Assembly (NCBI GenBank): GCA_016935775.1
Contig: JAFGQF010000192.1
Span: 1-22,492 of the forward strand
DNA: 22,492 nucleotides
Source of the DNA: Caldifarciminota bacterium
GTDB lineage: Bacteria; Hydrothermota; Tepidihabitantia; Tepidihabitantales; Tepidihabitantaceae
Direction: 5' to 3'
A model generated the notes under the pieces. That model saw nothing but the letters and a program-made list of their open reading frames with translations. It was not told the origin of the DNA and ran no database searches. The translations under genes were made by a program, and so were the position numbers. This document shows positions 1-6,408 of the stretch, one piece after another (the first letter of the stretch is position 1; the number at the start of each line of letters is the position of its first letter).

Positions 1-1752
1 CCGCCCGGCGCTTGAGTAGGCCCGGAGGCGCGCGCCGGGCGCTGTTGCCGGCAGCTCGAGGTTCACCCGGTTGGTTGCCGGGTTCGGGAAGGCACTCGCG
101 GAAGGCACCCGGTCCGCCGGGCCGGCCGCCAGGCCGACCGCGTCACCGATGGTGATCTCGAACTCAAGCTCGGTTGCGTGGTCGGAACCCAGGTCATCAT
201 AAGCCAGCTCCAGTGTCAGCGGAACGACCGTGCCCGGCTGGGCGCCGGCCTCGGCCCGCACCCGGAACTGGTCGGCCTGGTTGTCGGCGTCGGACCGGCG
301 CGGGACGCTCGGGAAGCCCGCCTGCGAATCCTCGACGACCAGGCAGGACAGGTCCGAGCGCAGGGTCGCGCTGACCGCGACGGCCGAGTCGCTGGGATGC
401 ACCGCCCGGTTGCGTACCCGGAACCACAGTTCGGCGGTTTCGTCCGGGTCCACCTCGCCCGTGCCGTTGCCCAGCGTGGTGTCGTTCACCGTGACGCCGA
501 GCGGCTCGAAGTACACGCCCGACACCCGGGCCAGGTAGTAGAGGTTCGGGATGTTGATGTTGACCTCGTTGGCCACGAAAGAAGGGTTGTCCCAGCCGGT
601 CCAGAACCCCGTGGACAGCTCGCAGGTGAACGCGTAGGTGACGTACTTGCCGGCGGTGTCGGAGTACTCCCAGTCCACGCTGACGCCGTTGCAGCCGTAG
701 AGCACGCGGGATATCTGGCCGGTGTTGCCGGACGAGTAGCCGTTGTTCACCCGGAAGGTGTCCGCCATCTCCTGGAGCAGTTCCCGCTCCGGCGGGTAGG
801 AGGTCGTGTAGCCCCACGGGTACATGTTGTACCGGCCGTAGGTGTGATAGTCCATGCAGGTCCGGAACCGGTTCAGGTTCATGAAGTCGCGCACCGCGGC
901 GGTCGCCGGCTCGGAGAAAGCGCTCGGCCCGCGGTAGGTCTCGGACGAAGGCGTCGGCGAAGAGCCGGAGTTGTCGTAGCCCCACTTGTAGCCGTAGTTC
1001 CGGTTCAGGTCCACGCCGACATAGGGCGACTGGATGACGCGGCGGTTCTTGCGCCAGTTCGAGCTCGCGCCGCCCGAATCCGAATTGTAGACATAGCCGT
1101 CCGGGTTCATCACCGGCACTATGAACATCTCGCGGTTGTTCACCAGCCAGGTCGCGACCGGGTCGTTGCCGTACTCGGACAGCAACTTCTGGGCGAACAT
1201 CACGACCGTGTGGGTGCCGGTAGGTTCGCGGGCATGGGTCGCGCCGTTGAAGAAACAGGCCGGCTCGTCCTCGGCCGAGGCCGGGTTGTCGGAAATCTTC
1301 AGACAGTAGAGCTGCCGGCCCTGGTGGCTGTAGCCGACATTTGTCAGCCAGCAGATGTCCGGGTAGGTGGTCGCCAGCCAGTTCAGCGTGTCCTCGACCT
1401 CCCAGTAGGTCAGGTAGCAGCCGAAGTTACGGCCCGCATCCAGGTCGTCCGGGTCCACACCGGTTTCGAACCGGAACTTGTCGCGGATGTCGGCCCAGGT
1501 CACCTCGACGCGCAGGCCGCAGGCCCGGATGGCCTCGAACTGCTCCGCGTCGGTGTTGATGACCAGGTAGCCGCCGGTCTCATCCTCGTCCCACGTGCAG
1601 ATGTCCAGTTCACCGGCAAGGTCTCCCAGCCGGTCGAGGGTTCTCGTATTGTCAAAGTACACCCGGGCCTCCATGATGGTACCCGAGCGGTCCAGGGCCA
1701 GCACGGGTCCGGCAAGGGCCAACAGCAATCCGGCCAGGAGCAATGTGCGCAC
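1..1752 (-). CDS. Secreted M14 zinc carboxypeptidase with sorting tail (partial, 3' end cut)
   Basis: Metallocarboxypeptidase of family M14, expected to remove C-terminal residues from peptides outside the cell. Read on the minus strand from a GTG preceded by GGAGGT. The first 20 residues are a signal peptide (RTLLLAGLLLALAGPVLA). Residues about 28-90 look like a propeptide. The catalytic domain shows the zinc motif THARE (H173, E176), the substrate-binding VDLNRNY, the third zinc ligand in DYHTYG (near residue 305), and the catalytic Glu in FTCELSTG. After about residue 400 come beta-sandwich sequences. The end reads AFPNPATNRVNLELP, the start of a T9SS type A-like sorting domain that is cut at base 1. 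The next gene upstream, GNAT, ends 97 bases away and a promoter lies between, so it is probably transcribed alone. There are 584 codons in the window and no stop. A long open frame on the plus strand here is an antisense artefact of high GC. Confidence 0.93.
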   Translation of the reverse strand, partial: MRTLLLAGLLLALAGPVLALDRSGTIMEARVYFDNTRTLDRLGDLAGELDICTWDEDETGGYLVINTDAEQFEAIRACGLRVEVTWADIRDKFRFETGVDPDDLDAGRNFGCYLTYWEVEDTLNWLATTYPDICWLTNVGYSHQGRQLYCLKISDNPASAEDEPACFFNGATHAREPTGTHTVVMFAQKLLSEYGNDPVATWLVNNREMFIVPVMNPDGYVYNSDSGGASSNWRKNRRVIQSPYVGVDLNRNYGYKWGYDNSGSSPTPSSETYRGPSAFSEPATAAVRDFMNLNRFRTCMDYHTYGRYNMYPWGYTTSYPPERELLQEMADTFRVNNGYSSGNTGQISRVLYGCNGVSVDWEYSDTAGKYVTYAFTCELSTGFWTGWDNPSFVANEVNINIPNLYYLARVSGVYFEPLGVTVNDTTLGNGTGEVDPDETAELWFRVRNRAVHPSDSAVAVSATLRSDLSCLVVEDSQAGFPSVPRRSDADNQADQFRVRAEAGAQPGTVVPLTLELAYDDLGSDHATELEFEITIGDAVGLAAGPADRVPSASAFPNPATNRVNLELPATAPGARLRAYSSAGR

Positions 1753-1792
1753 AGGACCTCCAGTTTCAGCGGCGATAAACGGCCTCCCTGAT

Positions 1793-1820
1793 ATTCTAGG
1801 CCGGTTCGGGGCGCTCGCAA
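1793..1820 (-). promoter_or_regulatory. Promoter of the M14 peptidase gene
   Basis: On the minus strand TTGCGA, 16 bp, TAGAAT. The predicted start leaves a leader of about 33 bases that ends in a GGAGGT ribosome-binding site, so this is a leadered gene, unlike most first genes in the window. The -35 box matches TTGACA at only four of six bases. Confidence 0.5.
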
Positions 1821-1848
1821 GGGTCAACGGGAATATTCGCGGGCCGGG

Positions 1849-2403
1849 CTACAGCTCGTCCACGTCGCAGGCGTCGAGCTCGGGCACTGGCAACTCGTGG
1901 ACCAGGTCCAGCTCGTAGTCCACCAGCCGGAACCCCGGGTCCGGGCCGCCGTCGCGGCGTCCGGTCTCGGCAAACCCGAACGACAGGTACATCTCCCGGG
2001 CGGGCAGGAAGAACGGGTGTTCGCTAGTCGTCGCCGCGATTCGCTCGACCCTGTGCTCCCGCAGCCGCCGGACGATCTCCTCGAGCTGGCGCCTGCCGTA
2101 GCCCCGGCGTCGGAACTCGGGCAGGATACAATTGTGTCCGACCGAGGCCGCGGAGCCGTCGGCGCAGGGCTCGTACGAACCCAGGCCGATTGGCTCGCCG
2201 CCGACACAGGTCACGAAGACGCACCGGCCCACCTTGTCGGGCGAACCGAATGCCTCCCGGTCGAACTCCCGCATCCGCTCGACCTCACCGGTCCAGCCTT
2301 CCGGGAACATCTCGACAAGCTCCTGGTAGCTGCGGGAAAGCAGCGAATGAAGAATGCCAGGCTGGTGTGCCTGCAGCGGGGTGAAGTTCAGACGCGAGCC
2401 CAC
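1849..2403 (-). CDS. GNAT family N-acetyltransferase
   Basis: Acetyl-CoA-dependent N-acyltransferase, 184 residues, a usual length for the family. The acetyl-CoA binding motif A is clear: HNCILPEFRRRGYGRRQLEE, with the R/Q-x-x-G-x-G/A pattern as RRRGYG at about residues 118-123. A downstream strand/helix (EMYLSFGFAETGRR) matches motif B, in which a Tyr/Phe follows 'GF'. The substrate cannot be told from sequence; cytoplasmic, no signal peptide. The GTG start has no Shine-Dalgarno sequence, but a promoter's -10 box ends 10 bases before it, which supports a near-leaderless mRNA. It appears monocistronic. The 805-base region upstream has no gene. Confidence 0.85.
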   Translation of the reverse strand: MGSRLNFTPLQAHQPGILHSLLSRSYQELVEMFPEGWTGEVERMREFDREAFGSPDKVGRCVFVTCVGGEPIGLGSYEPCADGSAASVGHNCILPEFRRRGYGRRQLEEIVRRLREHRVERIAATTSEHPFFLPAREMYLSFGFAETGRRDGGPDPGFRLVDYELDLVHELPVPELDACDVDEL

Positions 2404-2413
2404 GAGCGGAAAA

Positions 2414-2442
2414 AGAATAGACCGGTTGCGGCTTCAGGTCAA
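2414..2442 (-). promoter_or_regulatory. Promoter of the GNAT gene
   Basis: On the minus strand TTGACC, 17 bp, TATTCT. The -10 box ends 10 bases before the GTG start, so the leader would be only about three bases. This is one of two promoters here whose spacer differs from 16 bp. Confidence 0.5.
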
Positions 2443-3034
2443 GGGCGAAAGAAACCCGAAGAACGGCCCGCACGCACGCGGGCTGCCGCCAGCGGTCAGG
2501 GGGTAGGTGTCGGGAGGGGAGAAGACGCGGGCCAGCCGGTCCTCGGCCTGTCGTGCTGGCGGTTCTGTTGACTGGACAAGTTGTCGGGCAGCTGCGCAGT
2601 CTGCGCGAGGATGGGGAGTGTTTCAGTTGTCAGTCCCGCGCTTACGTCGCAAGGAGACTCAGCGTTCTCGAGAGCCGCAAGCCGGACAGGTCAGGGAACG
2701 ACAATGGGAGGGGCACTGTGATTTGCCGGCCGGTACGGAGGCCGGCTGACCAACCAGCGCACGAACGTGGTCGCCGGCGCGAGCGGATGTGCGACGGCAT
2801 TCGCGGGCCGAACCGGGACGCCGCGCCCGGAGCGATGCGAGTTCGGCATCCCGGCCGGAGCCTGGGACCAGGCCGGGTTTCGAAACCGGCACGGAATCAG
2901 GGTCGGAATCGGGGAGGAACCCGGGCCGTGAAGCTGGAAGGGAGGCCTACCCCGGGACGGGGGACCCCGAAATTCGGCAGAGGGGATAAGGACAGCTCGG
3001 ACAGGCTCTTACGGAGAAATCCACGGCAGGGGCG

Positions 3035-3056
3035 AATGATAAACCGGTTTATCATT
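3035..3056. promoter_or_regulatory. 22-bp perfect palindrome, possible operator
   Basis: Half-site AATGATAAACC followed directly by its exact reverse complement, with no mismatch and no spacer. It is AT-rich in a GC-rich setting. The symmetry suggests a dimeric regulator's binding site. It has no following T-run and its outer stem is A/T-rich, so it is a poor terminator. No gene starts next to it, so the regulated target is unknown. Confidence 0.45.
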
Positions 3057-3112
3057 ACTCGAGCGAAACTCGGGCAGGAAGATGAATCGACGACGGAGAA
3101 ACACCGTGGGCC

Positions 3113-3147
3113 AAGTCAGAGAGTGGAAGTCAGCGCGGTGAAGTCAG
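3113..3147 (+). repeat. Three AAGTCAG repeats at exact 14-base spacing
   Basis: AAGTCAG occurs at 3113, 3127 and 3141, each followed by seven unrelated bases. The spacing is close to one and a third helical turns. It sits between the palindrome and the end of lnt. It may be a short iterated protein-binding site or chance. Confidence 0.35.
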
Positions 3148-3208
3148 AGCCGCAGTCCTGGCCGGGGCGGAGGCTCGCTGTTGCGTCCCCGCAGTCAATC
3201 GGGCAGGT

Positions 3209-4696
3209 CTACAGGGAACGGCGGCGGGAGCGCTGGACCAGTTTGCGAATGACGGCGACGAGGACCACCAGCGCCGAGAGGGCGATGAACCAGTCGCCGT
3301 AACGGCGGTAGGGGGTGGGGCCGTGGGGGCGCGGGACCATACCGTGGAGCACGGTCTGGACAAAGAGCGGGGTCTTCTTGAGCACGCGACCGTAGGAGTC
3401 GACGATGAAGCTGATGCCGTTGTTGGCGCTGCGCACCATCGGCACGCCGTCTTCGACCGTGCGCATCACCGCGAGTTCGGCGTGCTGGTGCGAACCGGGG
3501 AGCCTGCCGAACCAGCCGTCGTTGGTGACGGTGACAAGAAGGTCCGAGCCGCGGCGGGTGAACTCGCGGGTCAGCTCGGGGAAGATGGCTTCGTAGCAGA
3601 TGAGGCAGGAGAGGGTACCCTTGCGCCATTTGAAAACGTTGTAGCTGGTGCCGAAGTCCCAGTTGCCCATATCCGCGGTGCCGATAATTCGGGCGATGAA
3701 GGGGAACCGGTCCACGTAGGGGATCTTCTCGGAGAAGGGGACGAGCCGCATCTTGTAGTGGCGCTGGCGGACCGAGTCTTCACGCGGCCGTATCAGGACC
3801 GCGCCATTGTGCCAGGTACCGCGCGGGATGTCCTGGAGCGGGGTGCCGGTCAGGATTTCGGCGTCGAGCGAGTCGGCGAGGCGGCGGACCGCGTGGCCAA
3901 TGGTGCTGGACCGCGTTACGTCCACCAGCGTCGCGGTCTCAGGGTAGACGTAGAGGTCGGGCTGTGAGTCGGAGGCCTCGGTGGTGAGACGAATGAGGTC
4001 GGCCTGGATGCGTTCGCGCGAGTCCCAGTCGCCCTTTTCGAGCGGCGAAACGTTGGGCTGGATGATGGCGACGCGGAACCAGGGTTCGCGGTCGCGTACC
4101 CTGGTCGCCGAGTATGCGAGCGGCAGGGCGATGGCGATGACGAGGCCCGCGACCCAGCCGACGCGGGCGCGGGCCGGCCGGCGTAGGGGGAAGACCGCCC
4201 GGCAGACGAGGACGTTGACCGTTACGACCCATGCCGAGACGAGCCAGACCCCGCCCAGCGCCGCGGGTTGGATGAAGGGGTACCAGGGGGTCATCGCGCT
4301 GCCGAGCAGGTTCCAGGGGAAGGCGACCTGGCCGATGTTGCGGGCGTATTCGAGCAGGGCCCAGACGAAGGGCGCGGTCCAGAGCCCGAGCCGGCGGACC
4401 ACCGACGCGAAGACGCCGACCGAGAGGCCAAGGTAGACGAACAGGACCGTTACCCCGAGGTTGAGGAGGACCCGGGTGACCGGCTCGACCGGTACGATGA
4501 GGAACCAGATCCACCAGAGGTGGCAGGCGGCGGCGACCGATCCGAACAGCCAGCCCCAGAGGAAGACCCGGCGCGGCCCGCGTCCGGAATCCACCACCAG
4601 CGCGAAAAGCGGCACCAGCCCGACGAGGGCGAGGAAGCGAAGCGGGAATGGCGCGAAGGCGAAAGCCAGGCCGGCGGCGGCCAGGACGAGAATCAG
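3209..4696 (-). CDS. lnt: Apolipoprotein N-acyltransferase Lnt
   Basis: Inner-membrane enzyme that adds the third acyl chain to the N-terminal Cys of lipoproteins, the last step of lipoprotein maturation. The N-terminal part is multi-spanning. The C-terminal part is a nitrilase-like domain with all three catalytic residues: Glu in VYPETA, Lys in HYKMRLVPFSEK, and Cys in LICYEAIF. The first in-frame GTG (4615) would remove the conserved first membrane helix, which is encoded upstream as ILVLAAAGLAFAFAPFP. No ATG, GTG or TTG is close upstream. I place the start at a CTG at 4696-4694, which overlaps the preceding gene's stop as CTGA, the same geometry as the GTGA join one gene earlier. That gives 495 residues, the usual Lnt length. 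It is the last gene of the purN operon. The family call is firm; the CTG start is inference. Confidence 0.9.
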   Translation of the reverse strand: MILVLAAAGLAFAFAPFPLRFLALVGLVPLFALVVDSGRGPRRVFLWGWLFGSVAAACHLWWIWFLIVPVEPVTRVLLNLGVTVLFVYLGLSVGVFASVVRRLGLWTAPFVWALLEYARNIGQVAFPWNLLGSAMTPWYPFIQPAALGGVWLVSAWVVTVNVLVCRAVFPLRRPARARVGWVAGLVIAIALPLAYSATRVRDREPWFRVAIIQPNVSPLEKGDWDSRERIQADLIRLTTEASDSQPDLYVYPETATLVDVTRSSTIGHAVRRLADSLDAEILTGTPLQDIPRGTWHNGAVLIRPREDSVRQRHYKMRLVPFSEKIPYVDRFPFIARIIGTADMGNWDFGTSYNVFKWRKGTLSCLICYEAIFPELTREFTRRGSDLLVTVTNDGWFGRLPGSHQHAELAVMRTVEDGVPMVRSANNGISFIVDSYGRVLKKTPLFVQTVLHGMVPRPHGPTPYRRYGDWFIALSALVVLVAVIRKLVQRSRRRSL

Positions 4697-5712
4697 GACT
4701 CGGCGGATGGGATCTTGACCTCGCTGCGATCCCGCGAGGAGCGGTAGAAGGCGTCGGCGAGCTGGTTTATCAGCAGGCCGTCCGCCGCGGTGACGGGCGG
4801 GGGCACGTCGCGCAGCAGGGCGTCCACCCAGAGGTCAACCAGCACCCGGTTGGCGGCACGGCCCTGGCCCTTCACCGGTACCTGGGGCGTGACGTTGACG
4901 AGATTGCCGTGCATCTCCTTATGAATCTGGATTGGGTTGAGGAGCGCGGCGCCGGCCGTGCCGAAAGCATTGAAGTAGCGGAAGTCGTTCTCCATCATCA
5001 GGCTCCAGCCGACCTCGATGGTGAGGAGCACGTCGCGGTCGAACCGGACCATCGCGAAAGCCGTGTCCTCGACATCGAGCCCCGGGCGGGAGTGGAGCAG
5101 GCCGGTGACCGATACCGGCCGGGCCGGTTCGAGCAGCCAGAGCGCGAAGTCCAGCAGCGGGGTGCCGAGGCTCAGGAACGCGCCGCCGCCGGCCCGGATG
5201 CGCTGGCCGCGCCAGCCGGCAAGCGACCAGGATTCGCGGCCCTGGAGCCAGCCGGACTTGCAATAGTAGAGCCGGCCGAGCTCGTTGCCGTCAATGAACT
5301 TGCGGATGGTCTGGACGTCGGGCCGGAGCCGGGTGACGAGGCAGGGGGTCAGGGATTTCTTTTCGCGCTGGGCGGTGGCGGCCATCAGCTCGGCTTCCTC
5401 GGCGCTGACCGCCATCGGCATCTCGACCAGGACGTGCTTGCCGTATTCGAGCGCGGCGACCGCCATCGGCGCGTGGAGGTGGTTGGGCGTGGCGATGACG
5501 ACTGCGTCAATCGCCTCGTCGGTCTTGAAGTCGTCGAAGTCCACGTAGTGGCGGGGTATCGAGTGGAGCCGGCGGACGTGGTTGAGCTTGCGGACGTCCG
5601 GGTCGCAGGCAGCGACGAGCTTGACGTTCTTGTTCTGCCGGAGCGCGGGCAGCAGGGCGAGCTGGGCCTGGGCGCCGCAGCCGACGATGCCGACCCGGAG
5701 CGGGGCGTTCAC
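4693..5712 (-). CDS. Gfo/Idh/MocA family protein with altered active-site motifs
   Basis: NAD(P)-dependent oxidoreductase fold, 339 residues, the normal length. The N-terminal Rossmann domain has the dinucleotide motif GIVGCGAQAQ (residues about 8-17) and the typical VVIATPNHLHAPMAVAAL segment. The usual EKP motif, whose Lys is at the active site, reads VEMPMA here. The usual GGG..D.G.H..D motif reads GGGAFLSLGTPLLD, so both Asp and His are replaced. The protein may therefore bind cofactor but not catalyse ordinary dehydrogenation, or may use another mechanism. The GTG start overlaps the purN stop as GTGA, and its own stop overlaps the probable lnt start. The role of this middle gene is unknown; a sugar-nucleotide or envelope link is only suggested by lnt. 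Confidence 0.85.
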   Translation of the reverse strand: MNAPLRVGIVGCGAQAQLALLPALRQNKNVKLVAACDPDVRKLNHVRRLHSIPRHYVDFDDFKTDEAIDAVVIATPNHLHAPMAVAALEYGKHVLVEMPMAVSAEEAELMAATAQREKKSLTPCLVTRLRPDVQTIRKFIDGNELGRLYYCKSGWLQGRESWSLAGWRGQRIRAGGGAFLSLGTPLLDFALWLLEPARPVSVTGLLHSRPGLDVEDTAFAMVRFDRDVLLTIEVGWSLMMENDFRYFNAFGTAGAALLNPIQIHKEMHGNLVNVTPQVPVKGQGRAANRVLVDLWVDALLRDVPPPVTAADGLLINQLADAFYRSSRDRSEVKIPSAES

Positions 5713-6329
5713 TCGAGCCTCCGCACCCGGCGGCCCGAGACCTCGAGCTTCTGGTCGCAGTAGAGCTTCACCGCCTCGGGGTAGGCGTGGTGCTCCTCGA
5801 CCAGCACCCGCAGGCTGAGCGACTCGGGCGTGTCGTCATCGCGCACCGCGATGGCGCGCTGGATGATTATCGGTCCGCCGTCGAGGTCGTCGCTGACGAA
5901 GTGGACCGTGCAGCCGGTGACGCGAGCGCCCGATTCGATGACCGCCTCGTGGACCCGCGTCCCCTGGAGCCCGGCGAACGCGGGGAGCAGCGACGGGTGG
6001 ATGTTCATCACCTTGTTGGGCCACCGGGCAGTGAACCATGGCGAGAGAATGCGCATGAACCCGGCCAGGCAGACCAGCCGGATGTCGTGGCGGTCGAGCT
6101 CGGCCGTGACCGCCTGTTCGAACTCGCGCCGGGTCCTGAACTGCCTGTGGTCGACGGTGAGGGCCGGGACATCGAGCGCCGCCGCCCGGTCGAGCGCCGG
6201 GGCGCCGGGCACGTTGGCGATGAGGAGGCGGATGTCGGCGTCGATGGCTTCCTTGCGGGTGGCCCGGACCAGCGCCTCGAAGTTCGAGCCGCGGCCCGAT
6301 GCCAGGACGCCCACGTTGATGCCGGCCAC
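5709..6329 (-). CDS. purN: Phosphoribosylglycinamide formyltransferase PurN
   Basis: Transfers formyl from 10-formyl-tetrahydrofolate to GAR, the third step of de novo purine synthesis; cytoplasmic. The N terminus is VGVLASGRGSNFEAL with the phosphate-binding GRGSN. The catalytic set is visible: Asn and His in MNIHPSLLPAF, and Asp in SDDLDGGPI. AGFMRIL is also conserved. The frame is open further upstream, but the GTG at 6329 fits the family's N terminus, and a consensus promoter ends 5 bases before it. That gives 206 residues, close to the usual 190-220. It is the first gene of an operon with a Gfo/Idh-like gene and lnt. No other purine gene is in the window. There is no Shine-Dalgarno sequence, and the mRNA is probably leaderless. 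Confidence 0.95.
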   Translation of the reverse strand: MAGINVGVLASGRGSNFEALVRATRKEAIDADIRLLIANVPGAPALDRAAALDVPALTVDHRQFRTRREFEQAVTAELDRHDIRLVCLAGFMRILSPWFTARWPNKVMNIHPSLLPAFAGLQGTRVHEAVIESGARVTGCTVHFVSDDLDGGPIIIQRAIAVRDDDTPESLSLRVLVEEHHAYPEAVKLYCDQKLEVSGRRVRRLE

Positions 6330-6334
6330 GCCTG

Positions 6335-6362
6335 ATTGTAGCTTTCGCGTGGCACCTGTCAA
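6335..6362 (-). promoter_or_regulatory. Leaderless-type promoter of purN operon
   Basis: On the minus strand a perfect TTGACA, 16 bp, TACAAT. The -10 box ends 5 bases before the GTG, so RNA synthesis should begin at the start codon. It is divergent from the promoter at 6375-6402, with 12 bp between the two -35 boxes. Confidence 0.75.
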
Positions 6363-6374
6363 TCGGGCCTCGGG

Positions 6375-6402
6375 TTGACTTCGCGAGTCAGCCCGGCATA
6401 GT
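6375..6402 (+). promoter_or_regulatory. Leaderless-type promoter of the deoxyhypusine-synthase-like gene
   Basis: TTGACT, 16 bp, CATAGT, ending 6 bases before the GTG at 6409. An inverted repeat TGACT-N5-AGTCA (6376-6390) overlaps the -35 box and could be a small operator. Confidence 0.55.
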
Positions 6403-6408
6403 GAAAAC

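Larger units (their letters stand above)
2404..3208. other. Long intergenic region without a convincing gene
   Basis: It lies between the start of the GNAT gene and the stop of lnt, both on the minus strand. I see no protein with family-like sequence on either strand, and no tRNA, tmRNA, SRP or RNase P core motif. The plus strand stays open across 2553-3302, but the translation is an Arg/Gly/Ser-rich string without hydrophobic pattern and runs into lnt antisense, so I do not call it. What stands out is the GNAT promoter at the left end, a 22-bp perfect palindrome at 3035-3056, and three AAGTCAG copies at 14-base spacing near 3113-3147. In a window whose other gaps are mostly under 220 bases this length is unusual. 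Confidence 0.6.

Noticed and set aside
178..1791. A 537-codon open frame on the plus strand
   Set aside because: It is antisense to the M14 peptidase, whose signal peptide and catalytic motifs are clear. Its composition (Val/Arg/Gly/His-rich) is that of a GC-rich shadow frame.
2724..2746. GCCGGC inverted repeat as a possible hairpin
   Set aside because: GCCGGC is self-complementary and very common in this GC-rich sequence; no T-run follows.
3081..3143. A 19-codon plus-strand ORF beside the palindrome
   Set aside because: AGGAAG touches the ATG with no spacing, and the Arg-rich peptide has no support.
2553..3302. A 249-codon plus-strand ORF in the intergenic region
   Set aside because: Arg/Gly/Ser-rich without hydrophobic periodicity or family motif, no ribosome-binding site or promoter at its start, and it runs antisense into lnt.
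6349..6365. TGGCAC as part of a sigma-54 promoter
   Set aside because: The GC element does not occur at the required distance, and a perfect sigma-70 type promoter uses the same bases on the other strand.
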